64,000 bases of DNA, taken from positions 3,472,001-3,536,000 of the forward strand of contig NZ_CP053452.2 of NCBI RefSeq assembly GCF_013128195.2, given 5' to 3'. Below the pieces are notes generated by a model. The model was not told the origin of the DNA and did no database searches. It saw nothing but the letters and a program-made list of their open reading frames with translations. Shown here in pieces: positions 45,419 to 54,227 of the stretch. Made by a program: the position numbers and the translations under genes. How positions within the stretch are numbered: position 1 is the stretch's first letter; each line of letters opens with the position of its first letter. The DNA comes from Frigoriglobus tundricola (GTDB taxonomy: Bacteria; Planctomycetota; Planctomycetia; Gemmatales; Gemmataceae).

Positions 45419-46027
45419 ATGATGCCCCACGACTGGCGCCCGCCCACACTCACGACCCCGCGCCTCACGCTCCGGCCGTTCACCACGGCCGACGCCGCGC
45501 CGCTGTTCGAGCACGCCCGGAACCCGAACGTGACGCGCTTCACGCTCTGGGACGCGCACCAGTGCATCGAGGAGACGCTCGCCTTCGTCCACGATTACGC
45601 GCTGCTCCGCTACCGCGAGGGAACGGCCGAGCCGTATGCCATCACCGTCACCCCCGACCCGCGCCCGATCGGCGCCTGCGGCTGCTTCTGGGCCGCGCAA
45701 CCGCACCAGACGATGGAACTCGGCTACTGGCTCGCGGAGCCGTTCTGGGGCCAGGGACTGATCACCGAGGCGTGCCACGCGGTTCTGGCCTTCTCGTTCG
45801 CGGAGTACGGGCCGGAGCGGATGCAGGCCCGCGTGATCGAAGGCAACCACGCCAGCGCGCGGGTGCTCGCGAAACTCGGTTTCCGAGACGAAGGCACGCT
45901 CCGCCGATCGCTGTTTCGGCGGGGGAAATTCGATAACGTGCGGATGTTTTCGCTGCTCCGCGATGAGTGGGCGGCCGCAACGGCGCCCGCCGGGAAGGAA
46001 GCACGCCCCGAAAAGCGCGGGCGGTGA
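45419..46027 (+). CDS. GNAT acetyltransferase (RimJ/RimL-like)
   Basis: A 202-residue acetyl-CoA-dependent N-acetyltransferase of the group that modifies ribosomal protein N-termini or small amines. Typical parts are LTTPRLTLRPFTTADAAPLFEHARNP at the start, MELGYWLAEPFWGQGLITEACHAVLAFSF (the acetyl-CoA pyrophosphate loop in the form Q/GxGxG/L), and ARVIEGNHASARVLAKLGFRDEGTLRRS. Starts ATG 45419 and ATG 45422 are adjacent; there is no strong ribosome site, and the leader is repeat sequence. Target unknown. A 93-bp gap precedes the TetR promoter. Confidence 0.88.
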   Translation: MMPHDWRPPTLTTPRLTLRPFTTADAAPLFEHARNPNVTRFTLWDAHQCIEETLAFVHDYALLRYREGTAEPYAITVTPDPRPIGACGCFWAAQPHQTMELGYWLAEPFWGQGLITEACHAVLAFSFAEYGPERMQARVIEGNHASARVLAKLGFRDEGTLRRSLFRRGKFDNVRMFSLLRDEWAAATAPAGKEARPEKRGR

Positions 46028-46084
46028 ACGTACTTTTCGTTTCCCCGTATCGCTCGAAGCATCGGCAGTCGCAGAAATTACCCG

Positions 46085-46113
46085 TTGACATTTTTCGACG
46101 AATCGTCAATAAT
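46085..46113 (+). promoter_or_regulatory. Sigma-70-like promoter of the tetR-type gene
   Basis: TTGACA at 46085-46090 is a perfect -35 box. With a 17-nt spacer, AATAAT at 46108-46113 matches the -10 consensus in five of six positions. Transcription would begin at about 46120-46121, which is the ATG itself (46121), and there is no ribosome site before it, so the mRNA is probably leaderless. The 8-mer TTGACATT is repeated at 46113-46120. Confidence 0.7.
46097..46109. promoter_or_regulatory. Operator candidate 1: GACGAATCGTCAA
   Basis: A palindrome with 5-bp arms (GACGA-A-TCGTC) placed between the -35 and -10 boxes of the regulator's own promoter, the classic site for TetR-family autorepression. 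The identical 13-mer occurs at 46881-46893 at the start of the adaptor gene. Confidence 0.72.
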
Positions 46114-46120
46114 TGACATT

Positions 46121-46858
46121 ATGAAGACCCGAAACCGCAAAGAGCGCGAGTTCCACCAGCGAGAGGGGGAGTTCCTCGATCTCGCCCGGCGCATGATCGC
46201 CGAAGGGGGATTGACGGGTTTCAACATGGACCGTCTGGCAGAGGCGACGGAATATTCGAAGGGGACCGTCTACCAGCACTTCGCATCCAAAGAAGACCTG
46301 ATTGCGGCGCTCGCCGTCCAGAGCCTCGGGCGGCGCGTGGCGTGGTTCGAGCGGGCCGTCCAGTTCTCGGGCACCACCCGTGAGCGGATGCAGGCCCTCA
46401 GCGCGGCCGAGGAAATCTTCGTCACCCTGCAACCGCTGCACTTCCGGTCCGAGATGCTTATCAAGGTGGACGACTTCGCCCACCGCGCGTCCGACGAACG
46501 ACGCGCCGAGCTGGAACGCCTCGAAGGCCGCTGCCTCGGTGCGATCCACGGCATCGTGAACGAGGCGGCCCGGATCGGCGATCTGGTCCTCCCCGCTCAC
46601 CGGTCCGCGGGCGACGTGGTCACGGGGTTCGCGGCCCTCCACATCGGCACCTTCATGGTCATCAACAGTTTCCCACAAATGCTCCGTGCGATGGCTATCA
46701 CCGACCCGTTACGGGTCCTCCGTGACCAGGTCTCCGTCCACCTGGACGGCTTGAACTGGCGACCGCTCTCGAACGCGTACGATTCCGCAATGACCTACCG
46801 CCGCGTCCTTCGCGAAGTGTTTCCCGAGGAGTCCCGCCAGGCCGGTCGGACCGAGTGA
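46121..46858 (+). CDS. TetR/AcrR family transcriptional regulator
   Basis: A 245-residue repressor-type regulator that would control the adjacent efflux genes. The N-terminal HTH (about residues 10-55) reads LDLARRMIAEGGLTGFNMDRLAEATEYSKGTVYQHFASKEDLIAALA, the standard TetR form with GTVYQHF in the recognition helix. The rest is helical ligand-binding domain of variable sequence. ATG 46121 is likely the first transcribed codon. An operator candidate lies in its promoter and another at the start of the next gene, whose GTG/ATG begins within 25 bp. This points to self-regulated control of the tetR-adaptor-pump operon, relieved when a pump substrate binds. Confidence 0.92.
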   Translation: MKTRNRKEREFHQREGEFLDLARRMIAEGGLTGFNMDRLAEATEYSKGTVYQHFASKEDLIAALAVQSLGRRVAWFERAVQFSGTTRERMQALSAAEEIFVTLQPLHFRSEMLIKVDDFAHRASDERRAELERLEGRCLGAIHGIVNEAARIGDLVLPAHRSAGDVVTGFAALHIGTFMVINSFPQMLRAMAITDPLRVLRDQVSVHLDGLNWRPLSNAYDSAMTYRRVLREVFPEESRQAGRTE

Positions 46859-46878
46859 CCTTTTTTTTGGGACCATTT

Positions 46879-48114
46879 ATGACGAATCGTCAAAAATCGG
46901 CGATCTGGTTAGTTTCCGTGCCGGTGGTTCTCGTCGTCGCCGTCTGCGCCCGGCAGTTGGTCGCATCGGCGGCCGAGGCCCGCAAGCCGGCGGCGGTCGA
47001 TCCGCCGCCGATCGCGGTCACCACCGCGCGGCTCGCTCCGGAATCACTGACGCGGGCCGTCCGGTACAGCGGAACGGTTAAGGAGTGGCAGCGGGTCGAA
47101 CTGTCGTTCCGGGTCGGCGGCACGGTCGCTGATCTGTGCCGGATGGCGTACCCCGGCGGCGCCCGCGACGTCCACGAGGGCGACCGGTTGCCGCGGGGCA
47201 CCGTGCTCGCCCGACTCGACCCGGCCGATTACCAGCGGGACCGGGCGCTCGCCGCCCAGCGCCTCGCCCAGGCGGAAGCCAAACTGGTGTCCGCACGGGC
47301 CGAGGCCGAGAACGCCCGCAAGGAGTACACCCGTGTGCGCCTGGCGACCGAGCGCGGGGCCGGCGCCCAGACGGACCTGGACGCGGCCCAGTCCAGGGCC
47401 GAAACCACGGCGGCGAACGTGAACTCGGCCGCCCGCGAGGTGGACGCGAACCGGTCCCAACTGGCCCAGGCCGACGCGAACCTCGCCTACTGCACCCTCG
47501 TCATGCCGTACGCCGAGGGCACGGTCGCGAACCGGTACGTCGAGACGAACGAGCGGGTCACGGCCGGTCAAAAGACGTTCCAGGTTCTCGACCTGTCGAG
47601 CGTGCGGATCGCGTTCGGCGTGTCCGACGCCGTCGTGGGCCGGCTGGCCATCGGCGGGGCGGTTACGGTCACCACCGACGCCTTCCCCGACGACCGGTTC
47701 CGCGGGGTCATCACCAAACTGGCCCCGACCGCCGACCCGCAGACGCGCACCTACCTGGTCGAAGTGCGCATCGCCGAACCGCGTGGGCTGCGCCCGGGGA
47801 TGGTGGCGACGGCGCTACTTGGTGAGGACAAAACGGCCTCTTTGCTCCCGCTGGTCGCGGTCACCCGCGAGGCGACCGGCGCCGGCCGCCTCGTCGCGTA
47901 CAAGGTGGTCCGCGCCGGCGACCGCACGACCGCGCACGCCTGCCCGGTCGAACTGGACGGGGTCGTCGATAACCGGGCCGCGATCCGGACCGACACCCCT
48001 GGCGGGCTGCGGCCCGGTGACGAGGTGGTGGCGAACGGCGCGCCGCGGCTGTTCGAGGGGGCACCGGTGAAGGCGATCGGCGGCCCGGCCGCCGGCGGGG
48101 AGGGCACGCGATGA
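46879..48114 (+). CDS. RND efflux periplasmic adaptor of the TetR operon
   Basis: An MFP/HlyD-family adaptor of 411 residues. A membrane anchor (SAIWLVSVPVVLVVAVCARQL) is followed by VRYSGTVKEWQRVELSFRVGGTVADL (lipoyl start). An alpha-hairpin comes next (LAAQRLAQAEAKLVSARAEAENARKEY to QADANLAYC), shorter than that of the 17752 adaptor, then MPYAEGTVANRYVETNERV and the barrel (GLRPGMVATALLG). ATG 46879 is chosen; a GTG at 46855 overlapping the tetR stop is possible. The start codon directly precedes the second operator copy. Its stop overlaps the pump start (ATGA at 48111), so translation is coupled. Confidence 0.93.
   Translation: MTNRQKSAIWLVSVPVVLVVAVCARQLVASAAEARKPAAVDPPPIAVTTARLAPESLTRAVRYSGTVKEWQRVELSFRVGGTVADLCRMAYPGGARDVHEGDRLPRGTVLARLDPADYQRDRALAAQRLAQAEAKLVSARAEAENARKEYTRVRLATERGAGAQTDLDAAQSRAETTAANVNSAAREVDANRSQLAQADANLAYCTLVMPYAEGTVANRYVETNERVTAGQKTFQVLDLSSVRIAFGVSDAVVGRLAIGGAVTVTTDAFPDDRFRGVITKLAPTADPQTRTYLVEVRIAEPRGLRPGMVATALLGEDKTASLLPLVAVTREATGAGRLVAYKVVRAGDRTTAHACPVELDGVVDNRAAIRTDTPGGLRPGDEVVANGAPRLFEGAPVKAIGGPAAGGEGTR
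46881..46893. promoter_or_regulatory. Operator candidate 2: GACGAATCGTCAA at the adaptor start
   Basis: An exact copy of the 13-mer in the regulator's promoter, 784 bp downstream, overlapping codons 1-5 of the adaptor gene. As coding sequence it gives TNRQ, so it serves both as DNA site and codons. Upstream (46861-46868) is a run of eight T. A regulator bound here could act as a roadblock or repress an internal promoter. Confidence 0.68.
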
Positions 48115-51100
48115 CCGTCTCACAGTTCTTCGTCTACAAGCGCCCGGTCGCCTGGGCGCTGCTCGTGGTGACCGTGGCCTGGGGGCTGTTCGCGTACGGC
48201 CAGATGCCCCAGCGCCAGGACCCGCAGATCCAGATCCGCAGCGGGGTCATCATCACCCCGTACCCCGGCGCGACCCCGACCGAGGTCGAACAGCGGGTGA
48301 CCCGCAAGATCGAGAAGAAGATGACCGAGAACCCGGCCGTCGAGCGGGTCAACTCGATCAGCCGGCAGGGGCAGTCGGCCGTGTTCGTCACCCTGTTCGA
48401 CACGACGAAGAACGCCGAGCAGGTGTGGCAGGACCTGGCCGCCAAACTGGAGGTGCTGGACGACCTGCCCGCCGTCGGCGGGCAGCCGCTCAAGCCGAAA
48501 CTGGATAAAGACTTCGGGGACACCGTTGCGGTGATGCTGACGCTCAGCAGCCCGCCGGTGTCGGACTTCGAAATCGACGAACGGGCACGGGCGATCGGTC
48601 GGGCCGTGACCGAAGCGCGGACCGGTCGCGCCGGCCCGCGCCTGAGCGGGGTTCTCGTACACCCGGCGGGCGTGGCGGCGAACTTCGTCGAACGGATGGG
48701 CCGGTCCGTGCTGAGCGCCTTGACCGAAGCCGGGATCGCGGCCGACGGCCAGTACGTCGCCACGATCGGGGCCGGGCTGATCGACTTCCGGCTCCCGGCG
48801 GGGCGCACCGAAGCCGACGCCCGCACCGCCCTCGAAAACTGGGAGCGGGAATCGGTCGGCACCGGCGCCGGGCACCCGGACATGTGGCCCGGCGTCCTGA
48901 TCCGCGACCCGGCGGACCTCGCCTCGGCCCTGAAGGAACGGGTGCGGTCCGTGCCCGGCGGCGTGGCCCGGTACACGTTCAAGCAAATGCACGACTACGC
49001 CGACGTGATTCAGGACCGGTTAAGGCAGTCGAAGTACGTCGGCCGGATCGACCAGCTCGGCGTCCAGGACGAAGCCGTCTTCCTTTACTACAGCAACCGC
49101 CGGCTGACGGAACTGGGCCTGGACCCGTCGGTCATCAACCTGCGGCTCGCGGCCCGGAACATCAGCCTGCCCGGCGGCCAGGTGGAGCTGCCGGGGCAGA
49201 CGCTGGCCGTCAAGCCGTCCGGCGAGTTCAAGTCCGAGGCGGAACTGGGCGGCGTGCCGCTGGACGCCCGGCCGGGGTACCCGCTCTACTTGCGGGACGT
49301 GGCCGAGATCGTGCGCGGGTACCAGGACCCGCCCCGGCAGCTCCACTACCGGACGGTCCGCGGGGACGACCCGGGCGGCCCGCGGCGCGCGGTCACGCTC
49401 GCGGTGCGGCACATCAAGGGGACGCAGATCGCCGAGTTCGACGCCGACGTCACGGCCCGACTGGACGTGCTGCGGGCCGAACTCCCGGACGACCTCCGGG
49501 TCGAGCGGACGAGCAACGAGCCGGCGCAGGTGGAGAAGAAGATCCACCAGTTCACCGACTGCCTCGTGGAAGCGGTTGTCATTGTGGTGGTGGTGGCGCT
49601 GGTGTTCATGGAGTGGCGCAGCGCGCTCCTGGTGGCCGCGTCCATCCCGCTGGCCGTCGCGATGACGCTCGGGATGTGCCACCTCCTCGGGATCGACATC
49701 CAGCAGATCTCCATCGCCGCCCTCATCATCGCGCTGGGCCTGCTCGTGGACGACCCGGTCGTGGCGAGCGACGCGATCAACCGGGAGCTGGCCGAGGGGC
49801 ACCCGCGGGCCGTGGCCGCGTGGCTCGGGCCGCAGAAGCTGGCCCGCGCGATCCTCTACGCCACCGTCACCAACATCGTCGCGTTCCTGCCGCTGCTCCT
49901 GATCACGGGCGGCTCGGGCGAGTTCGTGTACTCGCTGCCGGTGGTGGTGACCGCGTCGCTCGTCGCCAGCCGCGTCGTGTCGATGACGTTCATGCCGCTC
50001 CTCGGGTACTACATCCTGCGCGGGCAGAAGGGGCTGGCCGGCGCCCACCCGGACGACCGCCGGGGCTTCGCCCGGCTGTACACGCGCGTCAGCCGGTTCT
50101 GCATCGGGCACCGGTGGCTGACGCTGTTCGTTGCGACGACGGCCCTCGGCACCGGCTTCAGCCTGGTGCCGCTCATCGGCTCGGCGTTCTTCCCGAAGGA
50201 CCTGCACACCACGTTTTCCGTGAACCTGTTCCTGCCCGAGGGCACGTCCGTGCGCGAGGCGGCGGCCGAGGCGGAGCGGGTGACCCGGCTCATCGACGCC
50301 GCGGCCGGGGACGAGGTGGCCGCGTACACGACGTTCGTGGGCCAGGGCGGGCCGCGGTTCTGGCTGTCGGTGGTGCCCGAGCAGCCGGCGCCGAACTACG
50401 CCCAGATCCTGGTCCACACGAAGAACGCGTACGCCACCGCGGCGCTCGCCAACCGCCTCAAGCTGGCGCTGCCCCCCCGCGCGACCGGCCGCCTCACGGT
50501 CGAGGTGCTGGAGAGCGGGCCGCCGGTCGGCGTGCCGGTGCAGATCCGCGTCTACGGCCCCGACATCGCCCGGCTCCGGCAGATCGGCGCAGAGGTGAAG
50601 GGGCTCATGCGGTCGATCCCCGGCACGGACAACATTCACGACGACTGGGACCCCGACGCGCTCCAGTTCGGCCTGCGGGTGCGCCCGGACCGGGCCGCGG
50701 TCGCGGGCGTGACGAACGAGGACGTGGCGGCGGTCACGCAGGCCGGGCTGTCCGGGACGGCGACGACGTACCTGCGCGAGCGGGACCGGCTCATCCCGAT
50801 CACGTTGCGGCTGCGCCCCGACGAGCGGGCCCGGGCCGAGGACCTCGCCACCCTCACGGTGTTCAACAGCCAGTCCGGGGCGAAGGTCCCGCTGGACCAG
50901 GTGAGCGAGTTCCAACTGGAGGCGATCCCGCCGAAGGTGCTGCGGCGCGACAACGAGCGGTGCATGACGATCAAGTGCGACGCCCTACCCGGCACCCTCC
51001 CGAGCGCCGTGGTGGACGAGCTGGAGCAGAGGTTGAAGCCGGCCGCGGCCGAGTGGCCGCCGGGCTACCGGTTCGCGGTCGGGGGCGAGAAGGAGGAGCA

Positions 51101-51656
51101 GACCAAGGGGTTCAAGTCGATCGCCACGGCCGGGATCGTGTCCATGCTGGCGATCTACCTGGCCCTGGTGGTGCAGTTCAACAGCCTGACCAAGCCGCTG
51201 CTGGTGTACGCGGCGGTGCCGTTCGGGATGGTCGGCGGGCTGATGGGGCTCCTGATCTTCAACGTCCCGCTGGGGTTCTTCGCCGGGCTGGGCCTGTCCA
51301 GCCTGATGGGCGTGATCGTGAGCCACGTGATCGTGCTGTTCGAGTACATCGAGGAGGCGCACGAGAAGGGCGAGCCGGTGCGCGAGGCGGTGGTGGACGC
51401 GGGCCTCGCGCGGCTCCGGCCGGTGCTCGTGACGGTACTCGCAACGGTCGGCGGGCTGGTGCCGCTGGCGCTCAAGGGCGGGCCGCTCTGGGAGCCCTTG
51501 TGCTACGTCCAGATCATCGGGCTGCTGGTGGCCACGGGCGTCACCCTGCTCCTGGTCCCGGTGCTGTACGTGGTGTTCGTGGAGGACCTGGGCCTGGTCC
51601 GGTGGGACCCGCCGGGCACGCACGCGGACGGGCCGCCGCCCGAGCCGGTGGGGTGA
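48111..51656 (+). CDS. Efflux RND transporter permease of the TetR operon
   Basis: A 1,181-residue inner membrane RND pump, complete at both ends. TM1 starts FFVYKRPVAWALLVVTVAWG. The first membrane signature is AALIIALGLLVDDPVVASDAINREL, carrying the proton-relay Asp pair, and the second half ends with LGLSSLMGVIVSHVIVLFEYIEEAH and a C-terminal TM bundle. DPQIQIRSGVIITPYPGATPTEVEQRVTRKIE is a typical early porter segment. It overlaps the adaptor gene by 4 bp, with GGGAGGG upstream as its ribosome site. No channel gene follows, so it probably shares one of the TolC-type proteins encoded at 10661-14012. It is only distantly similar to the 14203 pump. Confidence 0.95.
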   Translation: MTVSQFFVYKRPVAWALLVVTVAWGLFAYGQMPQRQDPQIQIRSGVIITPYPGATPTEVEQRVTRKIEKKMTENPAVERVNSISRQGQSAVFVTLFDTTKNAEQVWQDLAAKLEVLDDLPAVGGQPLKPKLDKDFGDTVAVMLTLSSPPVSDFEIDERARAIGRAVTEARTGRAGPRLSGVLVHPAGVAANFVERMGRSVLSALTEAGIAADGQYVATIGAGLIDFRLPAGRTEADARTALENWERESVGTGAGHPDMWPGVLIRDPADLASALKERVRSVPGGVARYTFKQMHDYADVIQDRLRQSKYVGRIDQLGVQDEAVFLYYSNRRLTELGLDPSVINLRLAARNISLPGGQVELPGQTLAVKPSGEFKSEAELGGVPLDARPGYPLYLRDVAEIVRGYQDPPRQLHYRTVRGDDPGGPRRAVTLAVRHIKGTQIAEFDADVTARLDVLRAELPDDLRVERTSNEPAQVEKKIHQFTDCLVEAVVIVVVVALVFMEWRSALLVAASIPLAVAMTLGMCHLLGIDIQQISIAALIIALGLLVDDPVVASDAINRELAEGHPRAVAAWLGPQKLARAILYATVTNIVAFLPLLLITGGSGEFVYSLPVVVTASLVASRVVSMTFMPLLGYYILRGQKGLAGAHPDDRRGFARLYTRVSRFCIGHRWLTLFVATTALGTGFSLVPLIGSAFFPKDLHTTFSVNLFLPEGTSVREAAAEAERVTRLIDAAAGDEVAAYTTFVGQGGPRFWLSVVPEQPAPNYAQILVHTKNAYATAALANRLKLALPPRATGRLTVEVLESGPPVGVPVQIRVYGPDIARLRQIGAEVKGLMRSIPGTDNIHDDWDPDALQFGLRVRPDRAAVAGVTNEDVAAVTQAGLSGTATTYLRERDRLIPITLRLRPDERARAEDLATLTVFNSQSGAKVPLDQVSEFQLEAIPPKVLRRDNERCMTIKCDALPGTLPSAVVDELEQRLKPAAAEWPPGYRFAVGGEKEEQTKGFKSIATAGIVSMLAIYLALVVQFNSLTKPLLVYAAVPFGMVGGLMGLLIFNVPLGFFAGLGLSSLMGVIVSHVIVLFEYIEEAHEKGEPVREAVVDAGLARLRPVLVTVLATVGGLVPLALKGGPLWEPLCYVQIIGLLVATGVTLLLVPVLYVVFVEDLGLVRWDPPGTHADGPPPEPVG

Positions 51657-51679
51657 GGGCCGCGCACCGGCCGCCGCGC

Positions 51680-52564
51680 TCACCGGCTCGGCAGGTCGGA
51701 GTCGTAAATGTGGATGTCGAGCGTCGTGCCCTTGGTGTAAGACGCCTCGTACGTCTTCGATCCGAAGTTCGTGGTGATCTTGAAGCGCACGGACCGGGCG
51801 GGCATGCACCGGTCGCCGTCGAGCAGGAACCGGGTGTTGTCGTCGGGGATCGTGTAATAGGAGCCGGGGCGGAACGTGCGGGGGCTGCCGTCCGGGTTCA
51901 CGAACTGCTCGAACTCGAGTTTCAGCTTCGTCTCGGTGTGGTTGTACACGCGCACGTCGCCCGCGGTCACCCGCTTCCGGTACTCGGGGTCCAGCTCCAT
52001 CGCCCGGTCCCGGTCGTGCCGGTAGAGGTCCCGCTTCCCCAGCCGGTCGTTGATGCTGCTGCGGAGCCAGAACGCGCGGGCGGTCGTTTTGCGGTCGGGC
52101 TCGAGGTCGATGACGCGGTAGTAGTCGTAGCCCGCGTCGTCGATCTGGCCGGCGCGCTCGTACAGGGCGGCCCGTTCCATGTACGCGCCGGCGTGGCGCG
52201 GGTCGAGGCGGACGGCCTCGGTGAGTTCCTTGAGCGCCGCCTCGTCGTTCTTCTTCGCGAGGTGCGCGCGGGCGATTTGGTAGTGGGGCTCGCCCGCGGT
52301 CGGGTTCTCCTCGGCGGCGCGCTTCAGGTGGGCGACGGCCGCGTCGGTGTCGCCCGCGGCGAGGGCCTTCGTGCCGTCATCGAGGGCCTTGCGGTAGGCG
52401 GCCTCTTTCGCCGCCCGGGCCTCCTTGGCCAGTCGGTCCTCTTCGACCACGTCCGGCTTCTCGGGGAGAACGGAAGCGGGTGCGTCCGGTTCCGACTTCC
52501 CACAGGCGGTCAACGGGGCAATCGCCACGGCAGCGAGCATCATCCGACCGAGCGTGCGGAGCAT
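51680..52564 (-). CDS. TPR-containing lipoprotein
   Basis: A 294-residue envelope protein. The N-terminus is a lipoprotein signal with lipobox LTAC (MMLAAVAIAPLTACGKSEP), so Cys would be acylated. Then follow three to four TPR units (AAYRKALDDGTKALAAGDTDAAVAHLKRAAEENPTAGEPHYQIA and on to about 180). A C-terminal beta region rich in aromatic and Asp residues (VYNHTETKLKLEFEQFV, TYEASYTKGTTLDIHIYDSD) looks like a small binding domain. ATG 52564 was chosen for the lipobox spacing. It is convergent with the RND pump, only 23 bp apart. Function unknown; TPRs suggest a scaffold in the periplasm. Confidence 0.87.
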   Translation of the reverse strand: MLRTLGRMMLAAVAIAPLTACGKSEPDAPASVLPEKPDVVEEDRLAKEARAAKEAAYRKALDDGTKALAAGDTDAAVAHLKRAAEENPTAGEPHYQIARAHLAKKNDEAALKELTEAVRLDPRHAGAYMERAALYERAGQIDDAGYDYYRVIDLEPDRKTTARAFWLRSSINDRLGKRDLYRHDRDRAMELDPEYRKRVTAGDVRVYNHTETKLKLEFEQFVNPDGSPRTFRPGSYYTIPDDNTRFLLDGDRCMPARSVRFKITTNFGSKTYEASYTKGTTLDIHIYDSDLPSR

Positions 52565-52745
52565 GTGACCTCCAGGCATGCGAGTTCACAACTCAAGCAC
52601 GCACCCGGGCCGCTGTCAAATTCGTGGGTTTCGCGCCGGGGCCGAAGAAAATATTCAGGAGGGCATTTCCCGACACGGGAGCGGGAATTGGTGCGGGCCG
52701 GCCCGTGCCGTGAGCCCGCGGGGCCGACCCGAATTGAGCCCCCCC

Positions 52746-54008
52746 TCACTTCGCGGCGACGTCGTAGCAGTACACCACGTCCAGTTCGCGCACGTAGAAC
52801 CTGCCGCCGACCACCACCGGGTGCGCCCAGGTGTTGTTCTTCCCGTTGGGCACCTTGAACGAGCTGATCTCGGTGTACTTGTCCGCGGTCGCGTCCACCA
52901 GCGCCACCCAGCCGTCGGAGTAGCGGACGTAGAGCTTCCCGTCGGCGTAGGTGAGCGACGCGGACCCGCGGCCCTCGCCGCCGTCCTTGCCGTCCTTCCG
53001 CGACCAGACGATCTTGCCCGTCTTGAAGTCGGCGCACCACAGGTTGCCGCTGTCGTCGCGGTCCCCGAACAGCCGGTCCCCGGCCCGCACCACGCCGCCG
53101 TGCTTGTTGGTCATTTCCGGCTTCCAGTACACCTCTTCCACGGCGAACGTCGCGCCGCTCCGGGTGACCTTCACGAGCGCGGCGCCGCGCCCGTACCCGG
53201 CCGCCGCGTACACGTAGTCGCCGTCGATGATCGGCGTCGGGATGTTCGCGGTGTTGCCGCCGAACCGGTCGTTCTTCGTGCCGTACCGCCACAGCATCTT
53301 GCCGTCTTTCGCCGCGAACGAGACGAGCCCGTTCGCCATGAGGGTGACGTACTGCTTCACGCCGCCGCAGTCCGCGATCACCACCGACGCGTACCCGGCC
53401 GTGTCGCCGCCCTCGATGGTGCCCTTCCACACAACGGCCCCGGTTTTCTTCGCCAGTGCGACCATCGTCGCGCTCGCGCCGCCCGGCGTCACGATCAGCC
53501 TGTCGCCGTCCACGAGCGGCGATTCGGTGAAGTTCCACCCGCCCGCCTGGCCGTCGAAGTCCTTGGGCAGGTTCTTGCGCCACACTTCCTTACCGGTCTT
53601 CGCGGTGCAGCACACGAGGTCGCCGTGCTGGCCCAGGGCGAAGACGAGCGGCCCGTCGGCGGCCGGGGTGCAGCGCGGCCCCTGGTAGTTGCCGCCGGAC
53701 TTACCGACCTTCAGCTCCCACCGCTTCGCGCCGGTCTTGCGGTCGATGCCGAACAGGAAGCAGTCCTGCTTCACGTCGCCCATCGTGAACACCGTGTCGC
53801 CCAGGACCGAAACGGTGGAGAAGCCGATACCGATCCCGGTCGCCTTCCACGCCACCGGCGGCCCGCCCTCGGGCCACGACTTCAGCAGGTTCTTGTCTTT
53901 CGAGACGTCGGTCCGGTCGGCGCCGCGGAACATCGGCCAGTCGGGATCGGCGGCCGACGCCGGGAACGCGAGCGCGGAGAGGACGAGTGCGGCCAGTGCG
54001 CGGGGCAT
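52746..54008 (-). CDS. Exported PQQ-like beta-propeller protein
   Basis: A 420-residue secreted protein with a signal peptide (MPRALAALVLSALAFPASA) and a single propeller of PQQ-type blades. The blades carry the family's W-containing repeats: DWPMFRGADRTDVSKDKNLLKSWPEGGPPVAWKATG at the start and RKTGAKRWELKVGKSGGNY. GKEVWRKNLPKDF, DGKMLWRYGTKND and FKTGKIVWSRKDG follow. The WPMFRG opening is very common in planctomycete PQQ-propeller proteins. No dehydrogenase active-site set is obvious, so it may be a BamB-like scaffold or a substrate-binding propeller. The 219-bp gap to the next gene contains nothing I recognise. Confidence 0.9.
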   Translation of the reverse strand: MPRALAALVLSALAFPASAADPDWPMFRGADRTDVSKDKNLLKSWPEGGPPVAWKATGIGIGFSTVSVLGDTVFTMGDVKQDCFLFGIDRKTGAKRWELKVGKSGGNYQGPRCTPAADGPLVFALGQHGDLVCCTAKTGKEVWRKNLPKDFDGQAGGWNFTESPLVDGDRLIVTPGGASATMVALAKKTGAVVWKGTIEGGDTAGYASVVIADCGGVKQYVTLMANGLVSFAAKDGKMLWRYGTKNDRFGGNTANIPTPIIDGDYVYAAAGYGRGAALVKVTRSGATFAVEEVYWKPEMTNKHGGVVRAGDRLFGDRDDSGNLWCADFKTGKIVWSRKDGKDGGEGRGSASLTYADGKLYVRYSDGWVALVDATADKYTEISSFKVPNGKNNTWAHPVVVGGRFYVRELDVVYCYDVAAK

Positions 54009-54227
54009 GACGGCTCCGGTGGTGGGAGGGGCGGGCGGGGGAACGCGACGGGCACCGGGCGCGATGCCGGTGCCGGGGGGCCGGTTCAGTATACCGTCGG
54101 GCCGGGCGGGCGGACGTTTTGTGTTTTCGGCTCGGGGGGGGCGCGGAGTGCGGTCCGCACCGCCCTTCGATCCGCCACCGGTGATCGTCCGGGTTTCGCC
54201 CCCCGGCCGGCCCGGCTCCGGCCCCCG

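Noticed and set aside
48884-52858. Very long open frame in a second plus-strand frame across the RND pump gene
   Set aside because: Its product is Arg/Pro/Gly/Ala-rich without motifs; it is the usual by-product of high third-position GC. The pump frame carries all the family signatures.
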